Positions 7,113 to 12,865 of a DNA stretch of 12,865 nt are shown in pieces. The translations under genes were made by a program, and so were the position numbers. The stretch's first letter is position 1. Each line of letters opens with the position of its first letter. Where the stretch lies: positions 1-12,865 of the forward strand of contig QFQM01000121.1 of the NCBI GenBank assembly GCA_003243255.1, given 5' to 3'. Origin of the DNA: Flavobacterium psychrophilum. Its GTDB lineage: Bacteria; Bacteroidota; Bacteroidia; Flavobacteriales; Flavobacteriaceae. The notes under the pieces are model-generated. The model saw only the letters and a program-made list of their open reading frames with translations, had not been told where the DNA came from and searched no databases.

Positions 7113-7811
7113 TTATAAAATCCCGTCATCGGCAAAACTGAGATAACCATTTTCGGTTACTATTACATGATCCAGCACATTAATACTCAACGCCTGACCG
7201 GCGGCTTTTAACTGACGGGTAATTTGCTTATCGGGTTCGCTGGCCTGCAATATGCCTGAAGGATGGTTGTGCACCAATATGATACCTGTAGCGTTTTGCT
7301 CTAAGGCAGTTTTAAAAACAATACGCACATCTACCACAGTACCGGTAATACCTCCTTTACTTAGTTGGGCTTTATAAGTCACCTTGTTGGAATTATTTAA
7401 ATATAATATCCAGAATTCCTCATGGGGCAATTCGCCAATGATGGGCTGCATGATCTCAAATACAGCACGGCTGGATGTAATCCGTTTCAAATCTACCCCT
7501 GCTTCATCACGTCTTCTCCGACCCAGCTCCATAGCTGCGGCAATAGTTATGGCCTTAGCCTCACCAATTCCCTTAAAGGTCATTAATTGTTGCAGACTTT
7601 GCTTACCCAATGCATTAAGACTGTTATCAACACCCGACAAAATACGCTTACTCAGTTCCACCGCGCTTTCATTACGGCTGCCCGATCCTATAAGTATTGC
7701 AATAAGCTCAGCATCACTAAGAGCCGCCTTGCCTTTAAGCATGAGTTTTTCGCGTGGCTGGTCGTCTTCCGCCCAGTATTTTATCGAGAAATTTCCGGTA
7801 GATTCTTCCAT
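7113..7811 (-). CDS. radC: RadC-family JAB/MPN-domain protein
   Basis: 232 residues, the usual length. The N-terminal UPF0758 domain contains ALSDAELIAILIGSGSRNES (30-49) and a helix-hairpin-helix (FKGIGEAKA, 79-87). The C-terminal MPN/JAB domain has the JAMM metal-binding set: E132 in HEEFW, H181 and H183 in HNHPSG, S191 and D194 in SEPD. Despite the name, RadC is not required for radiation resistance in E. coli; a metal-dependent hydrolase role linked to DNA processing has been suggested but remains unproven. The gene diverges from the DUF1287 gene with a 93-bp gap. All catalytic-type residues are intact. Confidence 0.96.
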   Translation of the reverse strand: MEESTGNFSIKYWAEDDQPREKLMLKGKAALSDAELIAILIGSGSRNESAVELSKRILSGVDNSLNALGKQSLQQLMTFKGIGEAKAITIAAAMELGRRRRDEAGVDLKRITSSRAVFEIMQPIIGELPHEEFWILYLNNSNKVTYKAQLSKGGITGTVVDVRIVFKTALEQNATGIILVHNHPSGILQASEPDKQITRQLKAAGQALSINVLDHVIVTENGYLSFADDGIL

Positions 7812-7864
7812 AGTAAGATGTAAAGCACTAATGTACAGAAAATGAAAGGTAAAAATTATACTAC

Positions 7865-7903
7865 ATGAGATAATTCTTTCGTTTTAAAACAAAACCATCT
7901 CAT
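7865..7903 (+). promoter_or_regulatory. Nested inverted repeats in the leader of the DUF1287 gene
   Basis: ATGAGAT (7865-7871) pairs perfectly with ATCTCAT (7897-7903), which ends 1 nt before the start codon at 7905. Inside the loop lies a perfect 10-bp palindrome, GTTTTAAAAC (7881-7890). The arrangement could be an operator or an mRNA leader hairpin that reaches the initiation region. It is short and AT-rich, so chance is not excluded. Confidence 0.3.
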
Positions 7904-7904
7904 C

Positions 7905-8507
7905 ATGAAACACTTACTGCTATTCCTTTTATTAGGATGCACCAATGCTGCTGCACCTGATATCACCATCCAAAAACTTAATACTCCAAAAGACTTTTAC
8001 GGAAAGCTATCCGATGCAGCGATCTCGATAGTAAATCCAACAATTGAATACGACCCTACCTACTTTACAATTCCATATCCTAATGGCGATGTACCCAAAG
8101 ATAAAGGTGTTTGTACTGATGTAGTGATACGTTCTTACCGTAAAATGGGTATCGATTTACAGAAAGAAGTACATGAAGACATGAAGAAGAATTTTGAAAA
8201 ATACCCGAAGGCCTGGGGTTTAAAATCAACTGATACCAACATAGATCACAGGCGTGTACCCAATTTGCAGGTTTTCTTCAGCCGTTTTGGAGAAGTGCTT
8301 CCTAAGACCCAAAAAGCTTCAGACTATAATCCCGGTGATATTGTTACCTGGAAATTGTCGGACAGGCATGTTCACATAGGGTTAGTTGTAGATAAAAAAA
8401 CAACATCCGGTAGAAATATGATTGTTCACAATATTGGTTCAGGACAGGTAATGGAAGATGTCCTTTTTAATTATGAGATTACAGGGCATTACCGCTATAA
8501 AAAATAA
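7905..8507 (+). CDS. DUF1287 (YijF-like) exported protein, NlpC/P60-type fold suspected
   Basis: 200 residues. The N-terminus (MKHLLLFLLLGCTNA) is a signal peptide with a possible lipobox LLGC at C12, so it may be a lipoprotein. The DUF1287 hallmarks are DKGVCTDVVIRSYRKMGIDL (66-85), DTNIDHRRVPNLQVFF (110-125), NPGDIVTWKL (142-151), HVHIGLVVD (155-163) and IVHNIGSG (173-180). C70 at a helix start, H157 in an HIGLV strand and H175 resemble the Cys-His arrangement of NlpC/P60 peptidases, which cut peptidoglycan peptides or related amides; E. coli YijF itself has no well-established function. The neighbours radC and mpl do not settle the role, though mpl is a cell-wall gene. Confidence 0.9.
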   Translation: MKHLLLFLLLGCTNAAAPDITIQKLNTPKDFYGKLSDAAISIVNPTIEYDPTYFTIPYPNGDVPKDKGVCTDVVIRSYRKMGIDLQKEVHEDMKKNFEKYPKAWGLKSTDTNIDHRRVPNLQVFFSRFGEVLPKTQKASDYNPGDIVTWKLSDRHVHIGLVVDKKTTSGRNMIVHNIGSGQVMEDVLFNYEITGHYRYKK

Positions 8508-8572
8508 GACAGGAGTCAATAAGGTTATTTAGTTGGATTACCAAAATTCATCATCACCCCTATGCTCCTGTC
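8508..8572 (-). other. Long-loop hairpin with a 9-codon ORF, possible leader or small RNA
   Basis: GACAGGAG (8508-8515) pairs with CTCCTGTC (8565-8572), an 8-bp perfect stem starting directly after the DUF1287 stop. Read on the minus strand, the right-hand base of the stem is followed by TTATTTTTTATA, a U-rich tail. The 49-nt loop contains AGGGGTG just before ATGATG and an ORF for MMNFGNPTK (8554-8525). A strong Shine-Dalgarno-like run is unusual in this window. The element could be a terminator, a small RNA or a leader peptide; there is no downstream leftward gene for a leader to control. Confidence 0.3.
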
Positions 8573-8577
8573 GTATT

Positions 8578-8691
8578 AAAAAAATACCGGGCCGCCTTAT
8601 AACTTGCTAAACCTAAATATTAGAATTCTAAAGGAAAAAATTACACTACTTTTAATTAAAAACTTTATTATCTAAAACGGCGAACCCGGTA
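8578..8691 (-). ncRNA. Candidate structured small RNA with 6S-like shape
   Basis: On the minus strand TACCGGG (8691-8685) pairs with CCCGGTA (8591-8585), and after a small internal loop CGCC (8682-8679) pairs with GGCG (8596-8593). Seven T residues follow at once (8584-8578), as in an intrinsic terminator. The enclosed 80 nt are AT-rich with a 12-bp palindrome TTAGAATTCTAA (8620-8631) as apical hairpin and CCT/AGG below it. The end-to-end pairing, open middle and apical hairpin, at about 110 nt, match the general form of 6S RNA. The middle also contains TAGGTTTA, close to the Bacteroidota -7 element that a 6S RNA would mimic. I found no promoter upstream of 8691. The name 6S is a hypothesis; the structured element is the better supported claim. 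Confidence 0.4.
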
Positions 8692-8700
8692 AATGCTTTA

Positions 8701-8857
8701 CTAACTTTTTATTGATCGTGTTTGAAATCTTCGGCAACATTACTACAATTTTGAATGTGATTTGTAGGATGTAGCATAATTTCCAGTGAGAAAAAAGTGA
8801 CTATTTTACGTTTTTTGGGGGACACAACTGTTTTAAAAACCTATAATTCAATTAAAT
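8701..8857. other. Non-coding stretch with no gene seen
   Basis: This part of the 702-bp gap is AT-rich and has no open frame worth calling on either strand. The only structure I see is a 6-bp inverted repeat CTACAA/TTGTAG (8743-8748, 8762-8767). It separates the 6S-like element from the minus-strand terminator at 8858-8900. Confidence 0.4.
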
Positions 8858-8900
8858 AAAAAATCCTGACATCAAAAATATGGCATTTGACATCAGGATT
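8858..8900 (-). terminator. Intrinsic terminator, minus strand
   Basis: AATCCTGA (8862-8869) pairs with TCAGGATT (8893-8900); after a 2-nt mismatch TCAAA (8872-8876) pairs with TTTGA (8886-8890). On the minus strand the stem runs into six T residues and then ATTTAA. It is not needed for mpl, which has its own terminator near 9165, so it implies a separate leftward transcript from 8900-9130. Confidence 0.65.
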
Positions 8901-9122
8901 AAAAAAAGTTACTTTTTCGATTATTTACACTTACAGATACTCTACATATATCATTCTTTTATTTCAAATCGTAAGAGTAATAGAAGAAATAAATCTACTC
9001 TTCTTCGTTTTGTCATCATCATTAGAACATGATGATAAAGCAACGGACAAAGCCTTTTCAGTAACGATTTTTTTTAGTGATTGAAGTTTGATTTATTAAG
9101 CATATAACCAAAAACTACTTTG
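8858..9122 (-). ncRNA. Candidate small RNA (about 265 nt) between its own promoter and terminator
   Basis: A leftward transcript is suggested by a Bacteroidota-type promoter (9128-9158) and the terminator at 8858-8900. Within it are two further hairpins: ATCATCAT/ATGATGAT with a 6-nt loop (9015-9036) and AAGAGTA/TACTCTT with a 16-nt loop (8973-9002). The only minus-strand ORFs are tiny: MLNKSNFNH, and a 23-codon one beginning MMMTKRRRVD followed by a leucine run and RFEIKE. The latter has the charge-then-hydrophobic order of a small membrane peptide, but its hydrophobic stretch is short. A non-coding RNA or a very small protein are both possible; transcription has to be shown. Confidence 0.35.
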
Positions 9123-9127
9123 TACTT

Positions 9128-9158
9128 CAAACCTATAATTTTATTGCTTTAAGACATA
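9128..9158 (-). promoter_or_regulatory. Bacteroidota-type promoter inside the 702-bp gap
   Basis: On the minus strand TATG (9158-9155) and TAGGTTTG (9135-9128) are separated by 19 nt. The -7 element is an exact TAnnTTTG match, and the -33 element differs from TTTG by one base. The predicted start is about 9122. No protein gene follows, so it would serve a small RNA. Confidence 0.4.
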
Positions 9159-9159
9159 A

Positions 9160-9193
9160 AAAAACCTGCTGAGTTTTCACTAGCAGGCTTTTT
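9160..9193. terminator. Bidirectional intrinsic terminator downstream of mpl
   Basis: CCTGCT (9165-9170) pairs with AGCAGG (9182-9187); runs of A on the left and CTTTTT on the right extend the stem. Read leftward from mpl the stem ends in seven T residues, so it terminates mpl 17 nt after the gene. It can also act in the other direction. Confidence 0.75.
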
Positions 9194-9209
9194 ACATTAC
9201 TTATGTTCT

Positions 9210-10568
9210 TTATATAAGATTCTTTACTTCATCAAAATTGAGTCCACCATAATTACCCGAGCTCATCAGTAGTAAAGCAACTCCCTCAGACCCATATTTT
9301 AAGTCATAAAGGTATTCTTTAAACGCAGCAGGATTAGTGTAAATAATAAGGTCCTCACGATTGAAGGCTTTAGCTATTTGTTCGTAAGTCACTTCTTCAA
9401 GTTGTTTAATCTTAACCGCATCCGGAGAATAGAAAACGACAGCAACATCGGCATTGTCCAGTGCACCTTCATATTCTTTAAGGAATTCGGCATTAAGGCT
9501 GCTGTAAGTATGAAGCTCCAGACAGGCAATTAAAGTTTTGTCAGGATATTGCTCTTTTACAGCTTTGGTAGTAGCGGCTACCTTACTTGGCGAATGCGCA
9601 AAATCTTTATAGGCTACATTCTTACCATTTTCAGCAATTTTTTCAAGACGTTTACTGGCTCCTTTAAAACTCGCAATAGCTTCATAGAAATCAGCCTCGT
9701 CTACCCCCATGTTCTGGCAAATCCATTTAGCTCCGGCAAGATTATTCAGGTTATGCGCCCCAAACACCTCAATAGGCATAGGCCCTTCAGGTGTTTCAAG
9801 AAGCGTTACACCATTCTGAACTGAATATTCAGGAGTATGATACGCTAATTTACGAATAGGATTAGTAGCTTCTTCAGCTACACGTTTTACCTCAGAATCA
9901 TTTTCATTGTATACTAAAATACCGCCATTGGTAATTTTTTCAATAAATATCTTAAACTGGTCAACATAATTCTCGTAGGTTGGGAATACATTGATATGAT
10001 CCCATGCAATACCGCTTATTAAAGCTATATTCGGTTGGTATAAATGGAATTTTGGCCTTCTGTCCATTGGTGACGACAGGTACTCATCGCCTTCCAAAAC
10101 GATAAAATCGTTTTCTTCCGTCAGGTGCACCATAGTATCAAAACCTTCAAGCTGTGCTCCTACCATATAATCTACTTCAATGTTATGGTAATGCATAACG
10201 TGAAGGATCATGCTGGTAATAGTCGTCTTACCGTGCGAACCACCTATAACTACACGCGTCTTGTTCTTAGACTGTTCGTACAGGAATTCAGGATAGGAAT
10301 AGATTTTAAGCCCCAGTTCCTGTGCTTTAAGCAACTCCGGATTATCAGCTTTTGCGTGCATTCCTAAAATTATAGCTTCGATATCAGCCGTTATCTTTTC
10401 AGGAAACCATCCCATCTCTGCCGGAAGCAATCCTTTTTTATCCAGGCGTGAACGTGAAGGTTCAAAAATGGCATCGTCGCTGCCGGTTACCTGATATCCT
10501 TTTGAGTGAAGTGCCAGTGCCAGATTGTGCATGGCGGCACCGCCTATTGCTATAAAGTGTGTACGCAT
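9210..10568 (-). CDS. mpl: UDP-N-acetylmuramate:L-alanyl-gamma-D-glutamyl-meso-diaminopimelate ligase
   Basis: 452 residues, close to the usual 450-460 for Mpl. The N-terminal domain starts HFIAIGGAAMHNLALALHSK with GSDD at 29-32, the UDP-binding pattern of MurC/Mpl. The ATP P-loop is GGSHGKTT (109-116). The central domain has VLEGDEYLSS, SGIAWDHINVFPTYENY and the Mur-ligase HNLNN motif. The C-terminal domain has DFAHSPSK, matching the Mpl form of this block. Mpl joins UDP-MurNAc to the murein tripeptide recovered from degraded wall, so it recycles peptidoglycan in the cytoplasm. MurC is the nearest alternative, but that family binds L-alanine and lacks the FAHSPSK block. The gene has its own downstream terminator and is separated from the lipoprotein gene upstream by another one, so it is probably transcribed alone. 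Confidence 0.94.
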   Translation of the reverse strand: MRTHFIAIGGAAMHNLALALHSKGYQVTGSDDAIFEPSRSRLDKKGLLPAEMGWFPEKITADIEAIILGMHAKADNPELLKAQELGLKIYSYPEFLYEQSKNKTRVVIGGSHGKTTITSMILHVMHYHNIEVDYMVGAQLEGFDTMVHLTEENDFIVLEGDEYLSSPMDRRPKFHLYQPNIALISGIAWDHINVFPTYENYVDQFKIFIEKITNGGILVYNENDSEVKRVAEEATNPIRKLAYHTPEYSVQNGVTLLETPEGPMPIEVFGAHNLNNLAGAKWICQNMGVDEADFYEAIASFKGASKRLEKIAENGKNVAYKDFAHSPSKVAATTKAVKEQYPDKTLIACLELHTYSSLNAEFLKEYEGALDNADVAVVFYSPDAVKIKQLEEVTYEQIAKAFNREDLIIYTNPAAFKEYLYDLKYGSEGVALLLMSSGNYGGLNFDEVKNLI

Positions 10569-10630
10569 TATCTAATTTACTTAAGACTTCAAATGTAGCC
10601 AAAATGAAAGAATTAATGAGTTACAAAAAC

Positions 10631-10665
10631 AAAAAAATCCGCTCCTCAATAAGGAACGGATTTTT
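10631..10665 (-). terminator. Intrinsic terminator of the lipoprotein gene (repeat copy 1)
   Basis: ATCCG-C-TCCT (10637-10646) pairs with AGGA-A-CGGAT (10652-10661) around a 5-nt loop, with one C/A mismatch. It is flanked by A7 on the left and TTTTT on the right, so on the minus strand it ends in T7. It is nearly identical to the element at 11250-11282. Confidence 0.8.
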
Positions 10666-10680
10666 AAATATGAACTTAAT
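10631..10680. repeat. Direct repeat, copy 1, downstream of the lipoprotein gene
   Basis: AAAAAAATCCG (10631-10641), GGAACGGATTT (10653-10663) and ATATGAAC (10668-10675) recur in the same order and orientation at 11250-11302. This copy overlaps the stop codon of the gene at 10676. The shared spacing differs by a few bases, so the copies have diverged. Confidence 0.7.
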
Positions 10681-11209
10681 TTAAATATTTAAAATTTTTA
10701 ACTAAACTAAGATACTTTTCAAAATTTCGACTCTTAATGTTATATAGTAATATTGTTACTTTACCATCACTATAAACTCTGGAAAGCCTACCCAATTGAT
10801 TCGCTTTTAAATTATTTTCTCTATATTTTCTCTTATACCAATAACTACTCAATCTATTATATACTTGATCATCATCTGTTTCATTCAGTATCCACTCCCC
10901 AGCATCCTTTTGTTTTTTATACCCTGAATCAATATAAATTATTTCTTTGTCATCATATTCAAAAAAGAAGGCGTTACCAGACTGTTGCCAACTCTTTATT
11001 TTCTTTGGAAGTCTTACACTAAAATTGGTAATATAGAATATTTGTCCATCAGCTTTTCCGTTTATTTTAGATTTATATACAAATTCATTATAATGATTTA
11101 GACACGTAAAATCTAAGTTTTCACTCCGAATTTCATTTTCATGCGGACTATCTAAATAGATACTACACGAACTGAGGAAAATGAACATTATAAAAAGATT
11201 TTTTTTCAT
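10676..11209 (-). CDS. AT-rich lipoprotein of unknown function
   Basis: 177 residues. MKKNLFIMFIFLSSC is a lipoprotein signal with lipobox LSSC (Cys at 15), so the protein should be anchored in a membrane, facing the periplasm or cell surface. The mature part is rich in Lys, Tyr, Asn and Asp, with strands around GQIFYITNFSVRLP, AFFFEYDDKEIIYID and KVTILLYNI, and a basic stretch WYKRKYRENNLK. I recognise no family. The gene is visibly more AT-rich than mpl and the peptidase on either side and sits between two nearly identical terminators, which suggests it was added to this locus. Coding is supported by the complete lipoprotein signal and an uninterrupted frame. Confidence 0.75.
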   Translation of the reverse strand: MKKNLFIMFIFLSSCSIYLDSPHENEIRSENLDFTCLNHYNEFVYKSKINGKADGQIFYITNFSVRLPKKIKSWQQSGNAFFFEYDDKEIIYIDSGYKKQKDAGEWILNETDDDQVYNRLSSYWYKRKYRENNLKANQLGRLSRVYSDGKVTILLYNIKSRNFEKYLSLVKNFKYLN

Positions 11210-11249
11210 GAAGTATTATTTTACATCAAAAATTGAAGCATAATATTAC

Positions 11250-11283
11250 AAAAAAATCCGTTCCCTTATTAGGAACGGATTTC
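11250..11283 (-). terminator. Intrinsic terminator of the S46 peptidase gene
   Basis: AAATCCGTTCC (11255-11264 region) pairs with GGAACGGATTT (11272-11282) over 10-11 bp around a short CTTATTA loop. On the minus strand the stem is followed by a run of seven T residues ending at 11250. It ends the peptidase transcript before the lipoprotein gene. Confidence 0.85.
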
Positions 11284-11302
11284 TTATGAATATGAACGTA
11301 AT
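11250..11302. repeat. Direct repeat, copy 2, downstream of the S46 peptidase gene
   Basis: AAAAAAATCCG (11250-11260), GGAACGGATTT (11272-11282) and ATATGAAC (11290-11297) match copy 1 at 10631-10680. Together the two copies bracket the lipoprotein gene. This copy holds the stronger stem, so it may be the original terminator of the peptidase gene. Confidence 0.7.
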
Positions 11303-11309
11303 TATATAA

Positions 11310-12865
11310 TTATTTCACGATTGTCATCTCATCAACAATGTGTTTAGCATTTGAGTATTTGTCTATTACCCAAAGTACATAACGGATGTCAACGTTGATG
11401 GTTCTTTGCAGGTCTTTATCAAAGATAACGTCACCGGCCATAGCCTCGATGTTACCGTCAAACGCAAGACCGATAAGTTCACCTTTACCATTAAGTACCG
11501 GAGAACCTGAGTTACCACCTGTAATATCATTATCAGTAAGGAAGTTTACCGGCATGTAACCTGCTTTGTCAGCATACTGACCGAAGTCTTTTTTCTCATA
11601 AAGCTCAAGAAGCCTTTTCGGAAGGTCAAACTCCTCATCATTCGGTTTGTATTTTGCTACTTCACCCTGCATAGTAGTGTAGTAGTTTTTCTTAGCATCA
11701 TTTCTCTTATCAGCAGGAAGTGAACGTACTTTACCGTAAGTTAAACGCAGTGTGCTGTTAGCATCCGGATAGTATTTAGCCGTAGGATTTGCTGTTCTCA
11801 TACCATCTACAAGCAGACGGAATGATTTAGAGAAATCTGCATCAAGTTTTTGCTGCTCTTCCGACTTAGCTCTGTATTTAGTCATCAGGTCAGATGAAAG
11901 AACATAAAGAGGATCGTTTTTAAGCGTCTCAACATTTGGATTTGCCATCCACGCCTCAAGTTTTTCTTTAGAAGCGAAAATACTGCTGTCAAACGATTTG
12001 TTTACGTAAGCAGTATAGTTGAAGTTGTTTTCTTTACCGATTTTAGCCACTAGCGGAGCAATCTCATACCCTGTTGATTTTGTAGCATAAAGGTTAAGCT
12101 GCGCTGCAAGTACATCTTTTTCTATTGGAAGGTACATTGTACCGTATACTTCGTCGATATAAGCAATAAGATCAGCTTTCATATCTGCTCTTCCTGCTTC
12201 GTTTGAGTTAGCATACTGCTCAAGACCACGGCCTAAACCGGCAGGAGTAGCAGCAAAAGCACTTGTTCTAAGCATACCTACAAGGTAGTTATCATGACGT
12301 GCTTTCTCATTCGTTTTAGAATAGAAGTTGTTGATTGTTGCGATAACATCACCATATTTAGCTTTGTTTTCAGCTTTGTTAGCCCATTTGTTGAACTCAG
12401 CCTCATTTTTAGCTTTAGTAGCAGCCGTTTTATGTTTTGTAAGCGCATCTATCATACCCTGACGGTTTTTCCAGTAGTTGGCAACCTGAGCATATTTAGA
12501 TGCGTAGTTAAGACGTACTTTTGCGTCTTTGTCCATGTAAACCTTCATTTTGTCCATACCCAGTTTAGACGACTCAACCCATGCAGGGTAAGCAAACTTA
12601 ACGTTTTGCTCAATACCACCTGCCGGCATCCAACGGTTAGTACGGCCAGGGTATCCAAGAATCATTGCAAAATCATTTTCCTGAACACCTTTTAAGCTTA
12701 CCGGAAGGTAATGTTTAGGTTTTAGAGGAACGTTTTTCTCAGAGTATTCAGCAGGGTTACCGTTAGCATCTGCATACACACGGAACATAGAGAAGTCACC
12801 TGTGTGACGAGGCCATTCCCAGTTATCTGTATCTCCACCAAATTTACCGATGCTTTCAGGAGGTG
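11310..12865 (-). CDS. S46 family dipeptidyl-peptidase, DPP7 type, 5' end missing
   Basis: 517 C-terminal residues of a protein normally near 710-720. The frame stays open to the window edge, so the ATG at 12788 is internal. The first visible residues, ESIGKFGGDTDNWEWPRHTG, are the S46 block that probably contributes the catalytic Asp; the catalytic His and signal peptide lie outside. A long alpha-helical domain follows (about residues 60-390 here). The nucleophile is the Ser of ITGGNSGSPVLN (codon 11508-11510). Eighteen residues later comes FDGN with Gly where DPP11 has Arg, so a DPP7-like preference for hydrophobic P1 residues is expected rather than Asp/Glu. S46 enzymes act in the periplasm, removing dipeptides from peptides for use as nutrients. 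It ends with a strong terminator at 11250-11283. Confidence 0.93.
   Translation of the reverse strand, partial: PPESIGKFGGDTDNWEWPRHTGDFSMFRVYADANGNPAEYSEKNVPLKPKHYLPVSLKGVQENDFAMILGYPGRTNRWMPAGGIEQNVKFAYPAWVESSKLGMDKMKVYMDKDAKVRLNYASKYAQVANYWKNRQGMIDALTKHKTAATKAKNEAEFNKWANKAENKAKYGDVIATINNFYSKTNEKARHDNYLVGMLRTSAFAATPAGLGRGLEQYANSNEAGRADMKADLIAYIDEVYGTMYLPIEKDVLAAQLNLYATKSTGYEIAPLVAKIGKENNFNYTAYVNKSFDSSIFASKEKLEAWMANPNVETLKNDPLYVLSSDLMTKYRAKSEEQQKLDADFSKSFRLLVDGMRTANPTAKYYPDANSTLRLTYGKVRSLPADKRNDAKKNYYTTMQGEVAKYKPNDEEFDLPKRLLELYEKKDFGQYADKAGYMPVNFLTDNDITGGNSGSPVLNGKGELIGLAFDGNIEAMAGDVIFDKDLQRTINVDIRYVLWVIDKYSNAKHIVDEMTIVK

Noticed and set aside
8887..9084. A 65-codon plus-strand ORF (MTSGLKKVTF...) in the gap before mpl
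   Set aside because: Its start lies inside the terminator hairpin at 8858-8900, it spans other inverted repeats, has low-complexity AT-driven composition and resembles no family.
8950..9090. A minus-strand frame reading ALSVALSSCSNDDDK, like the lipobox region of a flavobacterial lipoprotein
   Set aside because: There is no start codon upstream in frame, the hydrophobic segment is interrupted by Glu and Lys, and the frame ends within about 20 codons. It might be a gene remnant, but the match is too short to claim.
9070..9133. GAAGTTTG (near 9083) and CTTCAAAC (near 9125) as a hairpin
   Set aside because: They are complementary only in parallel orientation, not as reverse complements, so they cannot form a stem.

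Overview
The window looks like chromosomal DNA of a flavobacterium (Bacteroidota). The reasons are low GC, signal peptides ending in FAQ/FSQ/QAQ-type cleavage sites, an S46 dipeptidyl-peptidase, Bacteroidota-type promoter elements (TAnnTTTG at about -7), start regions without clear Shine-Dalgarno sequences, and protein families typical of Flavobacteriaceae. I see no phage, transposase, tRNA, rRNA or CRISPR.

Layout. Positions 1-1070 hold two leftward genes for exported proteins: a truncated alpha/beta-hydrolase-like protein and, upstream of it, a TPR protein. rarA (recombination/replication-stress AAA+ ATPase) runs rightward at 1223-2497. It converges on a leftward block of five tightly packed genes (6444-2586): ABC ATPase, FtsX-type permease with a large His/Asp/Glu-rich extracytoplasmic insert, a small exported CxxC protein resembling DUF3299, a YjjG-type HAD nucleotidase, and a secreted protein of unknown function. 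The convergent junction carries a head-to-head array of an 8-bp repeat. A small unrecognised gene (6509-6907) lies just upstream of the ABC genes. radC (7811-7113) and a DUF1287 hydrolase-like gene (7905-8507) diverge. mpl (peptidoglycan-recycling ligase), an AT-rich lipoprotein gene and a truncated S46 peptidase gene (DPP7-type) all run leftward at 9210-12865, each of the first two followed by an intrinsic terminator.

How the genes fit together. The ATPase/permease/CxxC trio resembles zinc-responsive operons of Proteobacteria, in which an FtsX-type permease, an ATPase, a DUF3299 protein and a separate His-rich protein are encoded together. Here the His-rich segment lies inside the permease. 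This suggests a metal-linked MacB/LolCDE-like machine; the metal and the direction of transport are inferences. Mpl and perhaps DUF1287 touch cell-wall metabolism, and the S46 enzyme serves periplasmic peptide degradation.

The least explained part is the 702-bp gap between DUF1287 and mpl (8508-9209). On the minus strand it shows three U-tailed hairpin structures and one good Bacteroidota-type promoter, with no convincing protein gene. I read it as a likely cluster of small RNAs, one with the shape of a 6S-like RNA. The near-identical terminators on either side of the AT-rich lipoprotein gene are a second notable structure.
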